The position numbers were made by a program, and so were the translations under genes. The notes under the pieces were generated by a model. The model worked only from the letters and a program-made list of their open reading frames with translations. It ran no database searches and had not been told where the DNA came from. Below, piece after piece: positions 28,875 through 38,162 of a stretch of 64,000 nucleotides of DNA (position 1 is its first letter; every line of letters starts with the position of its first letter). The stretch is from Lautropia dentalis. Lineage in GTDB: Bacteria > Pseudomonadota > Gammaproteobacteria > Burkholderiales > Burkholderiaceae_E. Location: the NCBI RefSeq assembly GCF_003892345.1, contig NZ_RRUE01000002.1, positions 310,001-374,000 of the forward strand, in the 5' to 3' direction.

Positions 28875-29945
28875 ATGTTCAGCCGTTCCAAGGCCATCCT
28901 TTCATCCTTTCTTCTGACTGCAACCCTGGGGAGTACAGCCATGGCTTCAAACTACCAGAACAACCCCTTCACCCTCACCTATGCCGATGCCATCACGGCA
29001 AACGAGCCCGGCAAGGTAAACATCCATCCGGTGAAATACACCCAGCACCAGACCGGTATCGATGTGGTGGCCAATGTCTACACACCTGCCGGTTACGACC
29101 CCCAAAAGAAATACCCCGTCATCGTGGTGGCCCACCCCAACGGGGGCGTGAAGGAGCAGGTCTCGGGTCTTTATGCCCAGAAGTTTGCCGAGCAGGGTTA
29201 TATCACCATCGCCTTCGACGCTGCATATCAGGGCGGCAGCGGCGGCACGCCACGCTACACCGACAAGCCGCAGAACCGCATCGAGGACATCCGCGCAGCA
29301 GCCGATTTCATCACCCAGTACGCCGGAGCCGATGCCAGCCGTCTGGGCCTGCTGGGAGTTTGCGGCGGTGGCGGCTATTCCATCAAGGCTGCGCAGACCG
29401 ACAAGCGTTTTCGGTCCATCGCCACCATCAGCATGTTCAACACCGGGGATGCCCGGCGCAATAGCTACATGCGCAGCCAGAAGGACTCCATTCAGGAACG
29501 CCTGGCCAAGGCCGCCGAGGCCCGTGCCCTCGAAGCGCGCACCGGCGAAGTGCAGTACACCCCCGAATTCGGCGCCGGCATGACGCCCGAGCAGGTAGCC
29601 GCCATCGAGGTGGACCTGTACCGGCAGGGCTACGAATACTACGCCGACACCCACTATCACCCGAACTCGAAAACCAACAGCACCGTCAGCAGCCTGGCCG
29701 ACCTGATGGAATTCGACGTGAACACCAACGTCGACCTGATCAACCAGCCACTGCTGATGATTGCCGGCGAAAAGGCCGACTCGCTCTACATGACCGAGGA
29801 AGTGTTCGCCAACGCCACCGGTACGGATAACAAGGAACTGTTCAGGGTACCCGGCGCCACCCACATCGAAACCTACTGGAAGCCCGAGTACGTGAAGCAG
29901 ATCAGTGAAAAGCTGACGGATTTCTTCGACCGGAACCTGCGATAA
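28875..29945 (+). CDS. exported alpha/beta hydrolase with a cysteine elbow (second copy)
   Basis: 356 residues from ATG 28875. Signal peptide (ends about A-M-A-S). Core V-V-A-H-P-N-G-G-V-K-E-Q-V-S-G-L-Y-A-Q resembles the protein at 20078-21202. The elbow is G-V-C-G-G-G-G with Cys as candidate nucleophile, and G-A-T-H-I-E near the end supplies His. It is the first gene of a run of five in one direction and follows the frameshifted LysR gene, its likely former regulator. Confidence 0.87.
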   Translation: MFSRSKAILSSFLLTATLGSTAMASNYQNNPFTLTYADAITANEPGKVNIHPVKYTQHQTGIDVVANVYTPAGYDPQKKYPVIVVAHPNGGVKEQVSGLYAQKFAEQGYITIAFDAAYQGGSGGTPRYTDKPQNRIEDIRAAADFITQYAGADASRLGLLGVCGGGGYSIKAAQTDKRFRSIATISMFNTGDARRNSYMRSQKDSIQERLAKAAEARALEARTGEVQYTPEFGAGMTPEQVAAIEVDLYRQGYEYYADTHYHPNSKTNSTVSSLADLMEFDVNTNVDLINQPLLMIAGEKADSLYMTEEVFANATGTDNKELFRVPGATHIETYWKPEYVKQISEKLTDFFDRNLR

Positions 29946-30020
29946 CCGGTGAATCAGGGGCAAGGCACAGCGCGTGCTGGACGGCCCCGATACCCGATCC
30001 ACCCACCCTGAAATCACCCC

Positions 30021-31133
30021 ATGAAAACTCGGCTGAAACTCACTGCCGCCCTGCTGGCAGCCACCCTTTCCGGAGCGTCCATGGCTTCTCCCCTGATCAT
30101 CGAAGAACAAGGCAGCTTTGCCACAGGCGGCAAGGTCGTCACCAGCCCGGGCACCTACACCGGCACACCGGACATCGTCAAAGGCAAATCGGGCAACGAT
30201 TTCATGGACGTTTTCCGGGCATCCATCAAGGCCGGCGGCCAGACCCTGCATGGCGATCACGCCACCGTGTTCTACCAGATACCCGCAGAGCCCCGAAAGC
30301 TGCCGCTCGTCTTCCTGCACGGCGCCGGCCAGTCCATACGTACCTGGCAGACCACACCGGATGGCCGCGAGGGCTTCCAGAACATCTTTCTGCGCAAACG
30401 CTATCCGGTCTATCTGGTGGATCAGCCCCGCCGCGGCTGGTCCGGTCGCAGTACGGTAGATGGAACCATTCCCGCCACACCCGATGACCAGTTCTGGTTT
30501 GCGCAGTTCCGCGTCGGCGTCTGGCCCAACTTCTTCAAGGGGGTGGCCTTCCCGCAGGACAGCGCATCGCTGGACCAGTTCTTCCGGCAGATGACCCCCA
30601 ACACGGCCCCCTTCGACACGGGCGTCATTTCCGACAGTCTGCAGGCCCTGTTCGACCGCATTGGCGATGGCGTGCTGGTCACCCATTCACAGGGCGGCAT
30701 CGTCGGCTGGTTTGCCGGCATCAAGAGCCCGAAACACGTCAAGGCCATCGTCGCCTACGAGCCCGGAAACTTCCCCTTCCCCGAAGGCGAAGTACCGCCC
30801 ACCATCCAGAGCAAGTTTGGCGACATTCCGCCCGCCCGTGTCAGTCGTGAAGACTTCGCGCACCTGACGAAAATGCCCATCGTCATCTACTTTGGTGACA
30901 ACATCAGGGACAAGCCCTCCGATGTTCAGGGAGAGGACCAGTGGCGCATCCGCCTGGCCCTGGCCCGGCAGTGGGCAGATGTCGTGAACCGGCACGGAGG
31001 CGACGCCACCGTCGTTCACCTGCCCGACGCGGGCATTCGGGGCAACACCCATTTTCCCATGGCCGACCTGAACAACGTCGAGGTTGCCGACCATCTGGCC
31101 AGCTGGCTGCACACGAAAAAGCTCGACCGATGA
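30021..31133 (+). CDS. exported alpha/beta hydrolase (Ser type)
   Basis: 370 residues with a signal peptide (to about A-S-M-A-S). Oxyanion region V-F-L-H-G-A-G-Q-S, nucleophile elbow T-H-S-Q-G-G, and H in G-N-T-H-F-P-M-A-D. This is the canonical serine form, unlike the upstream neighbour. Its stop overlaps the flavodoxin start by ATGA. The substrate is unknown. Confidence 0.88.
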   Translation: MKTRLKLTAALLAATLSGASMASPLIIEEQGSFATGGKVVTSPGTYTGTPDIVKGKSGNDFMDVFRASIKAGGQTLHGDHATVFYQIPAEPRKLPLVFLHGAGQSIRTWQTTPDGREGFQNIFLRKRYPVYLVDQPRRGWSGRSTVDGTIPATPDDQFWFAQFRVGVWPNFFKGVAFPQDSASLDQFFRQMTPNTAPFDTGVISDSLQALFDRIGDGVLVTHSQGGIVGWFAGIKSPKHVKAIVAYEPGNFPFPEGEVPPTIQSKFGDIPPARVSREDFAHLTKMPIVIYFGDNIRDKPSDVQGEDQWRIRLALARQWADVVNRHGGDATVVHLPDAGIRGNTHFPMADLNNVEVADHLASWLHTKKLDR

Positions 31134-31744
31134 GAAAGCCCTTCAACTCCAGCTTCATCAGCCGCACGGCTTCCATGCTGTGCGGCGTCCTCGTTGCCCT
31201 GGGCTGTTCCGTATTCGTCATGCCATCGGCCTTTGCCAAAGATCTGATCGTCTACCTGAGCCGCAGCCACAACACCGAGGCCGTGGCACGCATGATCCAG
31301 ACGGAAACTGGCGGAGAACTGGTGGCCCTGGAACTGCAGAAGCCCTACCCCGAAAATTATCGGGCCACCGTAGCGCAGGTGCAGATGGAGGATGAAAGCG
31401 GCTATCTGCCTCCTCTCAGAACCCGCATCGACAACCTGCAGCAGTTCAACCGGGTATTCATTGGTTTTCCCACCTGGGGCATGCAGCTGCCGCCACCGAT
31501 CCGCAGCTTTCTGGCCAGCCATGATCTGAAGGGCAAGACCGTGGCACCCTTCAACACCCATGCCGGCTACGGCGTGGGCAGCGGCTTCGAAGAGATCAAC
31601 CGCCTGTGCAAGGGCTGTCGTGTGACTCCGGGTCTGTCCCTTCAGGGCGGGCGCGAGCGCGATGGCATCCTGTTCGTCATGGAAGGCACAAAAGCCGAGG
31701 AAAGCCGCGCACAGGTCCGGCAATGGCTGTCCAGACTGAAGTGA
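31130..31744 (+). CDS. exported flavodoxin-like protein
   Basis: 204 residues. An N-terminal signal peptide (to about S-A-F-A-K) precedes a flavodoxin domain: I-V-Y-L-S-R-S-H-N-T-E binds FMN phosphate, followed by F-I-G-F-P-T-W-G-M and a loop A-P-F-N-T-H-A-G-Y-G-V-G. Most flavodoxins are cytoplasmic electron carriers; a secreted one implies periplasmic redox chemistry. The start overlaps the previous stop by 4 bases, implying coupled translation. Confidence 0.85.
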   Translation: MRKPFNSSFISRTASMLCGVLVALGCSVFVMPSAFAKDLIVYLSRSHNTEAVARMIQTETGGELVALELQKPYPENYRATVAQVQMEDESGYLPPLRTRIDNLQQFNRVFIGFPTWGMQLPPPIRSFLASHDLKGKTVAPFNTHAGYGVGSGFEEINRLCKGCRVTPGLSLQGGRERDGILFVMEGTKAEESRAQVRQWLSRLK

Positions 31745-31900
31745 CATCAATGGATACGGGCCGAAGCTCATGCTATCTTGCCCCGTATATCCGGCGAGCG
31801 TCCACAGGCAACCTGTGGAGACCCGTTGCAACCCAAAAGCGAAGCGGGCACCCAGAAACATCTGCAAGCCCAGCTCCCCAATCCCATGGAGGAAAGCCTC

Positions 31901-32236
31901 ATGTCCCAGAAACAAACGGCTGGCCGCGACCGGCTGGGTGACTTCGCCCCCAAGTTCGCCGAACTGAATGATGATATCCTGTTCGGACAGGTCTGGTCGC
32001 GCGAGCAGGAGCTGGCGCCCCGCACGCGCAGTCTCATCACCATTTCCGCACTGATTTCGGGCGGCAATTTCGAACAGCTCCCCGCCCACCTGCGCATCGG
32101 CAGGCAAAATGGCATCACCCAGGCAGAAATTGCCGAGGTCATTACCCATCTGGCCTTCTACGTGGGCTGGCCCAAAGCCTGGTCGGCCTTCAATCTGGCC
32201 AAACAGATCTATACGGACAAGGAGGAACAGCCATGA
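31901..32236 (+). CDS. carboxymuconolactone decarboxylase family protein
   Basis: 111 residues from ATG 31901, preceded by GGAGGAAA; ATG 31886 lies within that ribosome-binding site and is less likely. The pattern R-T-R-S-L-I-T-I-S-A-L-I, H-L-R-I-G-R-Q-N-G-I-T, E-V-I-T-H-L-A-F-Y-V-G-W-P is that of 4-carboxymuconolactone-decarboxylase-like proteins. There is no C-x-x-C, so it is not an AhpD-type peroxidase. It overlaps the cupin gene by ATGA. Confidence 0.9.
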   Translation: MSQKQTAGRDRLGDFAPKFAELNDDILFGQVWSREQELAPRTRSLITISALISGGNFEQLPAHLRIGRQNGITQAEIAEVITHLAFYVGWPKAWSAFNLAKQIYTDKEEQP

Positions 32237-32643
32237 ACAGCGAGCAACAGGTCAAACACGGCATATTCCCGTTTGGCGAGAAGAACGACAAATACGCCCG
32301 CTCCTTCGTGGGACAAAGCTACCTGAGCATGCTGGCTGCCAACCCGGACATTCCGGTCGCCGTGGCCAATGTCAGCTTCGAGCCGGGCTGTCGCAACAAC
32401 TGGCATGTGCATACCGATGGTTACCAGATCCTGATCGCCGTTGCGGGCGAAGGGTGGTATCAGGAAGAAGGCCAGCCAGCCCGGGCGATGAAACCAGGCG
32501 ATGTGGTCATCACACCCAAAGGCGTGAAGAACTGGCACGGCGCCACGAAGGACAGCTGGTTCAGCCACGTGGCCATCACGGCCGGGGCCACCGAGTTCTT
32601 CGAAGCGGTGCCCATGGCCGACTATGATGCACTGCCGGGCTGA
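32233..32643 (+). CDS. single-domain cupin
   Basis: 136 residues. Metal ligands sit in N-N-W-H-V-H-T-D-G-Y-Q (the two His and a downstream Gln/Glu) and in S-H-V-A-I. P-G-D-V-V is the second cupin signature. CMD-like plus cupin pairs are common next to reductases of the types found just downstream (old yellow enzyme, aldo/keto reductase). The exact reaction is not established. Confidence 0.9.
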   Translation: MNSEQQVKHGIFPFGEKNDKYARSFVGQSYLSMLAANPDIPVAVANVSFEPGCRNNWHVHTDGYQILIAVAGEGWYQEEGQPARAMKPGDVVITPKGVKNWHGATKDSWFSHVAITAGATEFFEAVPMADYDALPG

Positions 32644-32822
32644 GCGGCAACGTATCGGCGCTCAAAACGGACAATGCTCGCGGCCATCGCCACCGTCATG
32701 ATGGCCGTAACCAGAAGCACCAGCCGGCCATTGCCGGCATCATCCACAGCCCATACCACCAGCGCACCAGGCAGGAACACAGCCACCTGCTCCAGCAGAA
32801 AGCGTCCCGGACAACGAAACTC
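32622..32822 (-). pseudogene. possible remnant of a small membrane protein
   Basis: An open frame without a suitable start reads G-R-F-L-L-E-Q-V-A-V-F-L-P-G-A-L-V-V-W-A and L-V-L-L-V-T-A-I-M-T-V-A-M-A-A, two hydrophobic segments, then F-E-R-R-Y. It overlaps the end of the cupin gene. It could be a decayed membrane protein or chance. Confidence 0.25.
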
Positions 32823-32912
32823 CTACGATGGCAAGCGCTGCTCCTGAAAGGATTCATGGACCGTCGGCCAGTTGCTGATCCGCCACTTCAGCCCAGATGA
32901 CTGCTTTCTGAA

Positions 32913-33185
32913 TCAGTCAGGATTCTGCGCGTTTTCCTTCATGAAATCGATGAACGCCCGGGTTCTGGCCGGCAGCAGCCGCGTGGCCGTCAGCGCATGA
33001 ACGGGCACCGTACTGCCAGCCCAGTCCGGCAGCACACGCTGCAGCCGGCCTGCCTCTACGTCCTTGCGTACGCCAATTTCCGGCAGCAGCGCAATGCCCA
33101 TACCCTGTGCAGCAACCCGCTGCAGCAGCCCCAGACTGTTGGCACTGTAGGCCCCCGGCACACCGCCGCTGTGGTCCGTCCACAC
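32913..33185 (-). pseudogene. C-terminal fragment of a LysR-family regulator
   Basis: The frame ends with A-N-S-L-G-L-L-Q-R-V-A-A-Q-G-M-G-I-A-L-L-P then R-L-Q-R-V-L-P-D-W and R-T-R-A-F-I-D-F-M-K-E-N, the last third of a LysR effector domain. The DNA-binding half is missing; the old yellow enzyme gene begins where it should be. Confidence 0.75.
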
Positions 33186-33267
33186 CGCTTGCCTCCTTCA
33201 ACCCGCGCCGCCGCAAGTTGCCCCTGAACCCAGCACACGGTCGGCGCCCACACAACAGGACACACGC

Positions 33268-34347
33268 ATGAAACTGCTCGAACCCACCACCCTCGGCCCC
33301 TACGCGCTCAGGAACCACATGGTCATGGCCGCCATGACCCGCAGCCGCGCCGACACCAGCGGCGTGGTCGGCCCGCTGACGGTCGAATACTATGCACAGC
33401 GCGCCTCGGCCGGCCTGATCATCTCGGAAGCCATCAACATCTCGCCGGACGCCATCGGCAGCCCGCTCACGCCGGGCCTCTACACGGCGGAACAGATTGC
33501 CGCCTGGAAGCAGGTGACCGACGCCGTGCATGCCAAAGGAGGGCTCATCTACGCCCAGCTCTGGCACACGGGCCGGGTCTCGCACTCGGTAGAACGGAAC
33601 GGCAAACTGCCCTCGGCACCGTCTGCCGTGAAAATCGAAGGCATGCAGCACTTCACGTCACAGGGTCCGAAAGACTTCGAAGTGCCCCAAGCCATGACGG
33701 TGGAAGAAATCCGCCAGACCATTGCCGACTACGGCACCGCAGCCAGCAACGCCATGCGCGCCGGCTTCGACGGCGTGGAGCTGCACGCCGCCAATGGCTA
33801 CCTGCCCCAGCAGTTCCTGTCGGATTCCACCAACCAGCGCACGGACGAGTACGGCGGCAGCATTGCCAGCAAGGCCCGTTTCACGCTGGAGGCGATGCGC
33901 GCGATCATCGATGCCGTGGGCGGTGACCGGGTGGGCATCAAGATCAGCCCGCTGCATCCGTATGCCGGCATTGCGTTCGACGATCCGGTGGCCACCTACA
34001 CCCATCTTCTGAAGGAGCTGGACGGTCTGGACTTCTCATTTGTCAAGCTGATGAAGCGCGCGCCGATGTTCCCGCTGCTGCCGCACTACCCGCAGGGCGA
34101 TGAGCTGGCACTGTTCCGCCCGCTGATCAGCAAAACGCTGATTGCCGGCACCGGCTATACACGCGACTCGGCCGAGGCCGAGCTGGAAGCCGGCAATGCC
34201 GACCTGGTGGCCTTCGGCGCCACCTTCCTGGCCAACCCGGACCTGCCGCGCCGTTTCGAGCTGGGAGCCGAGCTGAACCAGCCGGATCGCGGCACCATGT
34301 TCGGGGGTGGCGAGCATGGGTATACGGACTATCCGGTTCTGGCGTAA
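33268..34347 (+). CDS. old yellow enzyme family alkene reductase
   Basis: 359 residues, an FMN enzyme that reduces activated C=C bonds with NAD(P)H (NemA/XenB type). Landmarks: M-A-A-M-T-R-S-R near the N-terminus, Q-L-W-H-T-G-R, the substrate pair in E-L-H-A-A-N-G-Y-L, Q-R-T-D-E-Y-G-G-S and a C-terminal G-A-T-F-L-A-N-P-D-L. An AGGA site precedes ATG 33268. It converges on an aldo/keto reductase gene. Confidence 0.95.
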   Translation: MKLLEPTTLGPYALRNHMVMAAMTRSRADTSGVVGPLTVEYYAQRASAGLIISEAINISPDAIGSPLTPGLYTAEQIAAWKQVTDAVHAKGGLIYAQLWHTGRVSHSVERNGKLPSAPSAVKIEGMQHFTSQGPKDFEVPQAMTVEEIRQTIADYGTAASNAMRAGFDGVELHAANGYLPQQFLSDSTNQRTDEYGGSIASKARFTLEAMRAIIDAVGGDRVGIKISPLHPYAGIAFDDPVATYTHLLKELDGLDFSFVKLMKRAPMFPLLPHYPQGDELALFRPLISKTLIAGTGYTRDSAEAELEAGNADLVAFGATFLANPDLPRRFELGAELNQPDRGTMFGGGEHGYTDYPVLA

Positions 34348-34443
34348 CGTCCCGGTACCCGGGCAGCCAGAGAACCATCTACAGGAGCGTATCCGCCGCT
34401 TCCTCACAGAGCCGGGCGGGAAGGCTCAATGAATACAGAAGAC

Positions 34444-34477
34444 GGGGCCGATGCCGCACCGCGGCAGCATCGGCCCC
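34444..34477. terminator. bidirectional hairpin between convergent genes
   Basis: A perfect 11-bp stem, GGGGCCGATGC (34444-34454) and GCATCGGCCCC (34467-34477). No T run on either side. Confidence 0.6.
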
Positions 34478-34483
34478 GGTCCG

Positions 34484-35476
34484 TCAGAACATCCCCGTTT
34501 TCACGTGGGGCACGTACGGCGCTTCCAGCGCCTTCACCTCGTCTTCATCCAGCCGGATGTCGAGCGCAGCCACGGCTTCCTCGATGTGCTTCACGGACGT
34601 GGCCCCCACGATGGGCGCCGTGATTTCCGGCTTGTTCAGCATCCACGCCAGCGCTTCCTGGGCCATCGACCTGCCACGTTCCTTCGCGACGCGCTCCAGG
34701 GTGTCGACTACCGGTTTGTCCACCGCTTCGGTGGACTGCCAGACCATCGGCGAGACGCCATCGATTTTCGAACGTTCGGTCTGCGTGCCCCACGGCCGGG
34801 AGCAGCGGCCGCCGGCCAGCGGGCTCCACGGCACCACCGCCATTTTCCGGTCGCGGCACAGCGGCAGGATTTCCCGCTCTTCTTCGCGGTAGATGAGGTT
34901 GTACTGCGGCTGCAGGGAGGCAAACTTCGTCCAGCCATGGCGCTCGGCGATGTTCTGCATGCGCTCCAGCTGCCAGGCAAAGATGGTGGAAGCGCCAATA
35001 TAGCGGGCCTTGCCGCTCTTCACCACATCATGCAGCGCTTCCATGATCTCTTCCATGGGCGTTTCGTGGTCCAGGCGGTGAATCTGGTAAACGTCCACAT
35101 AATCCAGCTGCAGGCGACGCAGCGAGTGATCGATTTCGGCCAGAATGTTCTTGCGTGATGAACCGCCCCCATTGGGCCGGTCCGGGCGCATCGGGAAATG
35201 CACCTTGGTGGCCACGACGATCTCGTCCCGGTTCAGGCCGAACTCCCGGATGAAGCGGCCCGTGATCTCCTCACTGGAACCCATCTGGTAGACATTGGCG
35301 GTATCGAAGTAGTTGATGCCCAGATCGATGGCCCGCCGGAAGATGTCCTTGCCTTCATCGAAGGTCTTCGCCCACGGAAAGAGCCCGTTTTCGCTGCCCG
35401 GCTTGCCAAAGCTCATCATGCCCAGGCAAATGCGGGACACATCCATGCCGGTATGGCCAAACTTCACGTACTGCAT
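34484..35476 (-). CDS. aldo/keto reductase
   Basis: 330 residues. The tetrad is visible: Asp and Tyr in F-D-T-A-N-V-Y, Lys in V-A-T-K-V, His in Y-Q-I-H-R-L-D. Cofactor binding segments P-W-S-P-L-A-G-G and I-V-G-A-T-S are typical of the AKR12/YajO-like group. AGGAGAAA lies before the ATG. It probably reduces aldehydes with NADPH. Its neighbour is the LysR gene at 35699 on the same strand. Confidence 0.94.
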   Translation of the reverse strand: MQYVKFGHTGMDVSRICLGMMSFGKPGSENGLFPWAKTFDEGKDIFRRAIDLGINYFDTANVYQMGSSEEITGRFIREFGLNRDEIVVATKVHFPMRPDRPNGGGSSRKNILAEIDHSLRRLQLDYVDVYQIHRLDHETPMEEIMEALHDVVKSGKARYIGASTIFAWQLERMQNIAERHGWTKFASLQPQYNLIYREEEREILPLCRDRKMAVVPWSPLAGGRCSRPWGTQTERSKIDGVSPMVWQSTEAVDKPVVDTLERVAKERGRSMAQEALAWMLNKPEITAPIVGATSVKHIEEAVAALDIRLDEDEVKALEAPYVPHVKTGMF

Positions 35477-35698
35477 CTGTTCTTTCTCCTGAAATCAGAC
35501 CCTGCCGGCGTCGCGGCAGCAACGTTCCGTCATTGTAGGCAGTGGTGGCCGGCAGATAAACGGCCGTCATCTCAATGAACTGATGAGCCACATTCAACAA
35601 TCATGGCGATGCTACGGCGACCATTCTGCCCATTGAGCATGCGGCCCGCAGCGTTTCCCGCGCAAACAGCCCCAAAGACAGCTGAACGGAGACCACGC

Positions 35699-36595
35699 TC
35701 AGCCCGCATACCGAAGCGCTTCCACCACCGCCCGGAACACCGGCGACTGGTGATGACGGTTGGGGTAGTACAGGTGGTAGCCGGGGTAGGAAATGGCCCA
35801 GTCTTCCAGCACCGACACCACCTCACCGGCTGCCAGCAGGTCCGCCACCGTATCCTGCGGCGTCCACAGCAGCCCCTGGCCGTGCTGCAGCGCCGACCGC
35901 AGGCAACCCTCCAGATTGGAGGCAAGGCGCCCCTGCGGCTGCACCTTCGCCACCCGTCCCGGCTGGGCCGGATCGGCAAATTCCCAGACCAGTGCGCTGC
36001 CATCGGCCAGCAGCATGCGGATGCATTCGTGGTGGACGAGATCGGCCGGTGTCTGCGGGGTACCGTGTGCAGTCAGATACGCGGGTGTTGCCACCACGCA
36101 CATGCGCATGTCCGGCGACACCCGGACCGCAATCATGTCCTTCTCCACATCGTCACCCAGCCGGATGCCAAAATCGAAACGGTCGGCCACGATGTCCACG
36201 AAGCGCGAATCTCCCATCAGCTCGACCTCGATTTCGGGGTGCGTCTGCACGAAGCGGCCAATCCGTTCCCGCAGCACGTGATCGAACACATGGCGTGTGC
36301 CATTGATGCGCACCTTGCCGCGCACGGCATCACGCACCTCGCTCAGTGCGTCCACCTCACGGTCGATCCCGTCGAACAGCGGCAGCAACCGCTGATACAG
36401 GCGCTCACCCGCGTCGGTAGTGGACACGCTGCGCGTGGTGCGGTTGAAGAGCTTGACCTGCAGCCGTTCTTCCACGCCCCGGATGCTGTGGCTGAGTGCC
36501 GAGGGCGAGACCCCCATCTGCCGCGCGGCCTTCGTGAAGCTGCCCTGCTGGGCCACGACGAGAAATGCGCGCAGGTCGTTGAGGTTTTCTTTCAT
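35699..36595 (-). CDS. LysR-family transcriptional regulator coupled to an antitoxin-like gene
   Basis: 298 residues with a standard winged helix (LNDLRAFLVVAQQGSFTKAA, S-P-S-A-L-S-H-S-I-R-G-V-E) and effector domain. The ATG overlaps the stop of the upstream antitoxin-like gene (ATGA), and a GGAG site lies inside that gene's last codons, so translation is coupled. It may regulate the downstream aldo/keto reductase or the divergent MFS gene. Confidence 0.94.
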   Translation of the reverse strand: MKENLNDLRAFLVVAQQGSFTKAARQMGVSPSALSHSIRGVEERLQVKLFNRTTRSVSTTDAGERLYQRLLPLFDGIDREVDALSEVRDAVRGKVRINGTRHVFDHVLRERIGRFVQTHPEIEVELMGDSRFVDIVADRFDFGIRLGDDVEKDMIAVRVSPDMRMCVVATPAYLTAHGTPQTPADLVHHECIRMLLADGSALVWEFADPAQPGRVAKVQPQGRLASNLEGCLRSALQHGQGLLWTPQDTVADLLAAGEVVSVLEDWAISYPGYHLYYPNRHHQSPVFRAVVEALRYAG

Positions 36596-36840
36596 GTCGC
36601 TCCGCCATGCTCTTCATCCAGAATCTGGGCAACGCTTCTGGACGAGATCCTGCCGGCACGGGTGTTGCTGACGCGCCGCCTTAACAGAGTCTGCAGATCC
36701 TGCCATGCCTGATCTGCGCCCACATCTCCCGGAAACAGGCGCTCGGGCACATGCCGTTCGACCGTTTTCCCCTGCAGGTCGGCCATTGCCTTCAGGCTCT
36801 CGTGCTGCTGCTCCGTTATGTTGGTGGTCAGACGGCTCAC
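36592..36840 (-). CDS. orphan antitoxin-like protein
   Basis: 82 residues from GTG 36840, with GGAG six bases upstream. S-R-L-T-T-N-I-T-E-Q-Q-H-E-S-L-K-A-M-A-D-L-Q-G-K-T is the N-terminus of a widespread ribbon-helix-helix antitoxin group that normally pairs with a RelE/ParE toxin; E-R-L-F-P-G-D and the final I-L-D-E-E-H-G-G-A also fit. The following gene should be the toxin but is a LysR regulator, joined by ATGA. Confidence 0.8.
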   Translation of the reverse strand: MSRLTTNITEQQHESLKAMADLQGKTVERHVPERLFPGDVGADQAWQDLQTLLRRRVSNTRAGRISSRSVAQILDEEHGGAT

Positions 36841-36959
36841 AGGAAACTCCCACGAATCACCAGATTGTGTTATGAACACATAACATACGCTGACTCCCAC
36901 ACTAGCACACCTGAAGCAGATTACCCACAGCCGCTTCTTCCAGTCCGGTCCACGGAAAC

Positions 36960-38162
36960 ATGCGCCTCACCCCGCTTCACCCCGAATCCCCGTTCTTCCT
37001 GATTATTCTCGGCGCCCTGATGGCGATCACCTCGCTGTCCACCGACATCTACCTGCCGGCACTGCCGGCCATGGAGGCGGCGCTGCATGGCAACGCCGAG
37101 CTGACCATCACGGGCTTCGTGGTCGGGTTTGCCATCGGGCAGCTGTTCTGGGGGCCGGTGGCCGACCGCATCGGGCGCAGGCTGCCGCTCTTCATCGGCA
37201 TCGTGCTGTTCATCATCGGCTCGGTGGGCTGTGCACTGGCGCAGTCGATGGACACGCTGGTGCTCTGGCGCTTCTTCCAGGCACTGGGTGCCTGTGTGGG
37301 CCCCATGCTGTCGCGCACGATGATCCGCGATCTCTACGGTCCCCAGGAAGCGGCCCGCATGCTGTCCACGCTGGTGATGATCATGGCCATCGCCCCCATC
37401 CTCGGCCCGATGCTGGGCGGGCTGCTGCTGAAGGTGAGCGGCTGGCAGGCCAATTTCTGGCTGCTGACGGCCATTGGTGTGGTGATGTTCCTGGCGGCCT
37501 GCCGCCTGCCCGAAACGCTGCCTGCCGAAAAGCGGGCCACGGGTTCACTCGCGTCGGCCTTTCGGGCCTACGGGCCTCTGCTGCGCAACCGGGCCTACAT
37601 GCGCACCACGCTGTGCGTGACCTTTTTCTATGTGGCAATCTACGCATTCATTGCCGGCTCACCCTTTGTGTACCTCACATACTTCGGGCTGGACAGCAAC
37701 TGGTACGGCCCCCTGTTCGGGGTGAACATTCTGGGCGTGGTGGCGCTCAGTGCCGCCAATCGCCGGCTGCTGCAGCGCTGCAGTCTGGCACAGATGCTGA
37801 AGGTGTCCACCCGCATTGCGGCCGCGGCCGCCCTGCTGCTGTCGGCATTTGCGCTGACGGGCATGGGCAGCCTGTGGGGCATCGTGCTGCCCATCTTTGC
37901 GGTATTCAGCATGAACGGCATCATCGCCGCCTGCTGCAACGCAGCCTCGCTGGCCAGTGTGGACAGCCAGAGTGCCGGCAGCGCCGCCGCGCTGATGGGC
38001 GCCCTGCAGTACGGCAGCGGCATGGTTTCCTCGTTGCTGCTGGCAGCATTCTCCACAGGAACACCAGGCACGATGTCGGTAGTGATCACCGCGTTCGTGG
38101 TGCTGTCGATGCTGATGGTGCAGGGAAGCCCCGTCAGTCCTCCACCCGCACCCGCTCGCTGA
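36960..38162 (+). CDS. Bcr/CflA-type MFS multidrug exporter
   Basis: 400 residues, twelve predicted membrane segments. T-D-I-Y-L-P-A-L-P in the first segment region, G-P-V-A-D-R-I-G-R-R after segment two, and R-x-x-Q-A-L-G-A in segment four are the Bcr/CflA marks. Substrates in the family include bicyclomycin and chloramphenicol. Its 3' end overlaps the convergent ABC membrane gene by 29 bases. Confidence 0.93.
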   Translation: MRLTPLHPESPFFLIILGALMAITSLSTDIYLPALPAMEAALHGNAELTITGFVVGFAIGQLFWGPVADRIGRRLPLFIGIVLFIIGSVGCALAQSMDTLVLWRFFQALGACVGPMLSRTMIRDLYGPQEAARMLSTLVMIMAIAPILGPMLGGLLLKVSGWQANFWLLTAIGVVMFLAACRLPETLPAEKRATGSLASAFRAYGPLLRNRAYMRTTLCVTFFYVAIYAFIAGSPFVYLTYFGLDSNWYGPLFGVNILGVVALSAANRRLLQRCSLAQMLKVSTRIAAAAALLLSAFALTGMGSLWGIVLPIFAVFSMNGIIAACCNAASLASVDSQSAGSAAALMGALQYGSGMVSSLLLAAFSTGTPGTMSVVITAFVVLSMLMVQGSPVSPPPAPAR

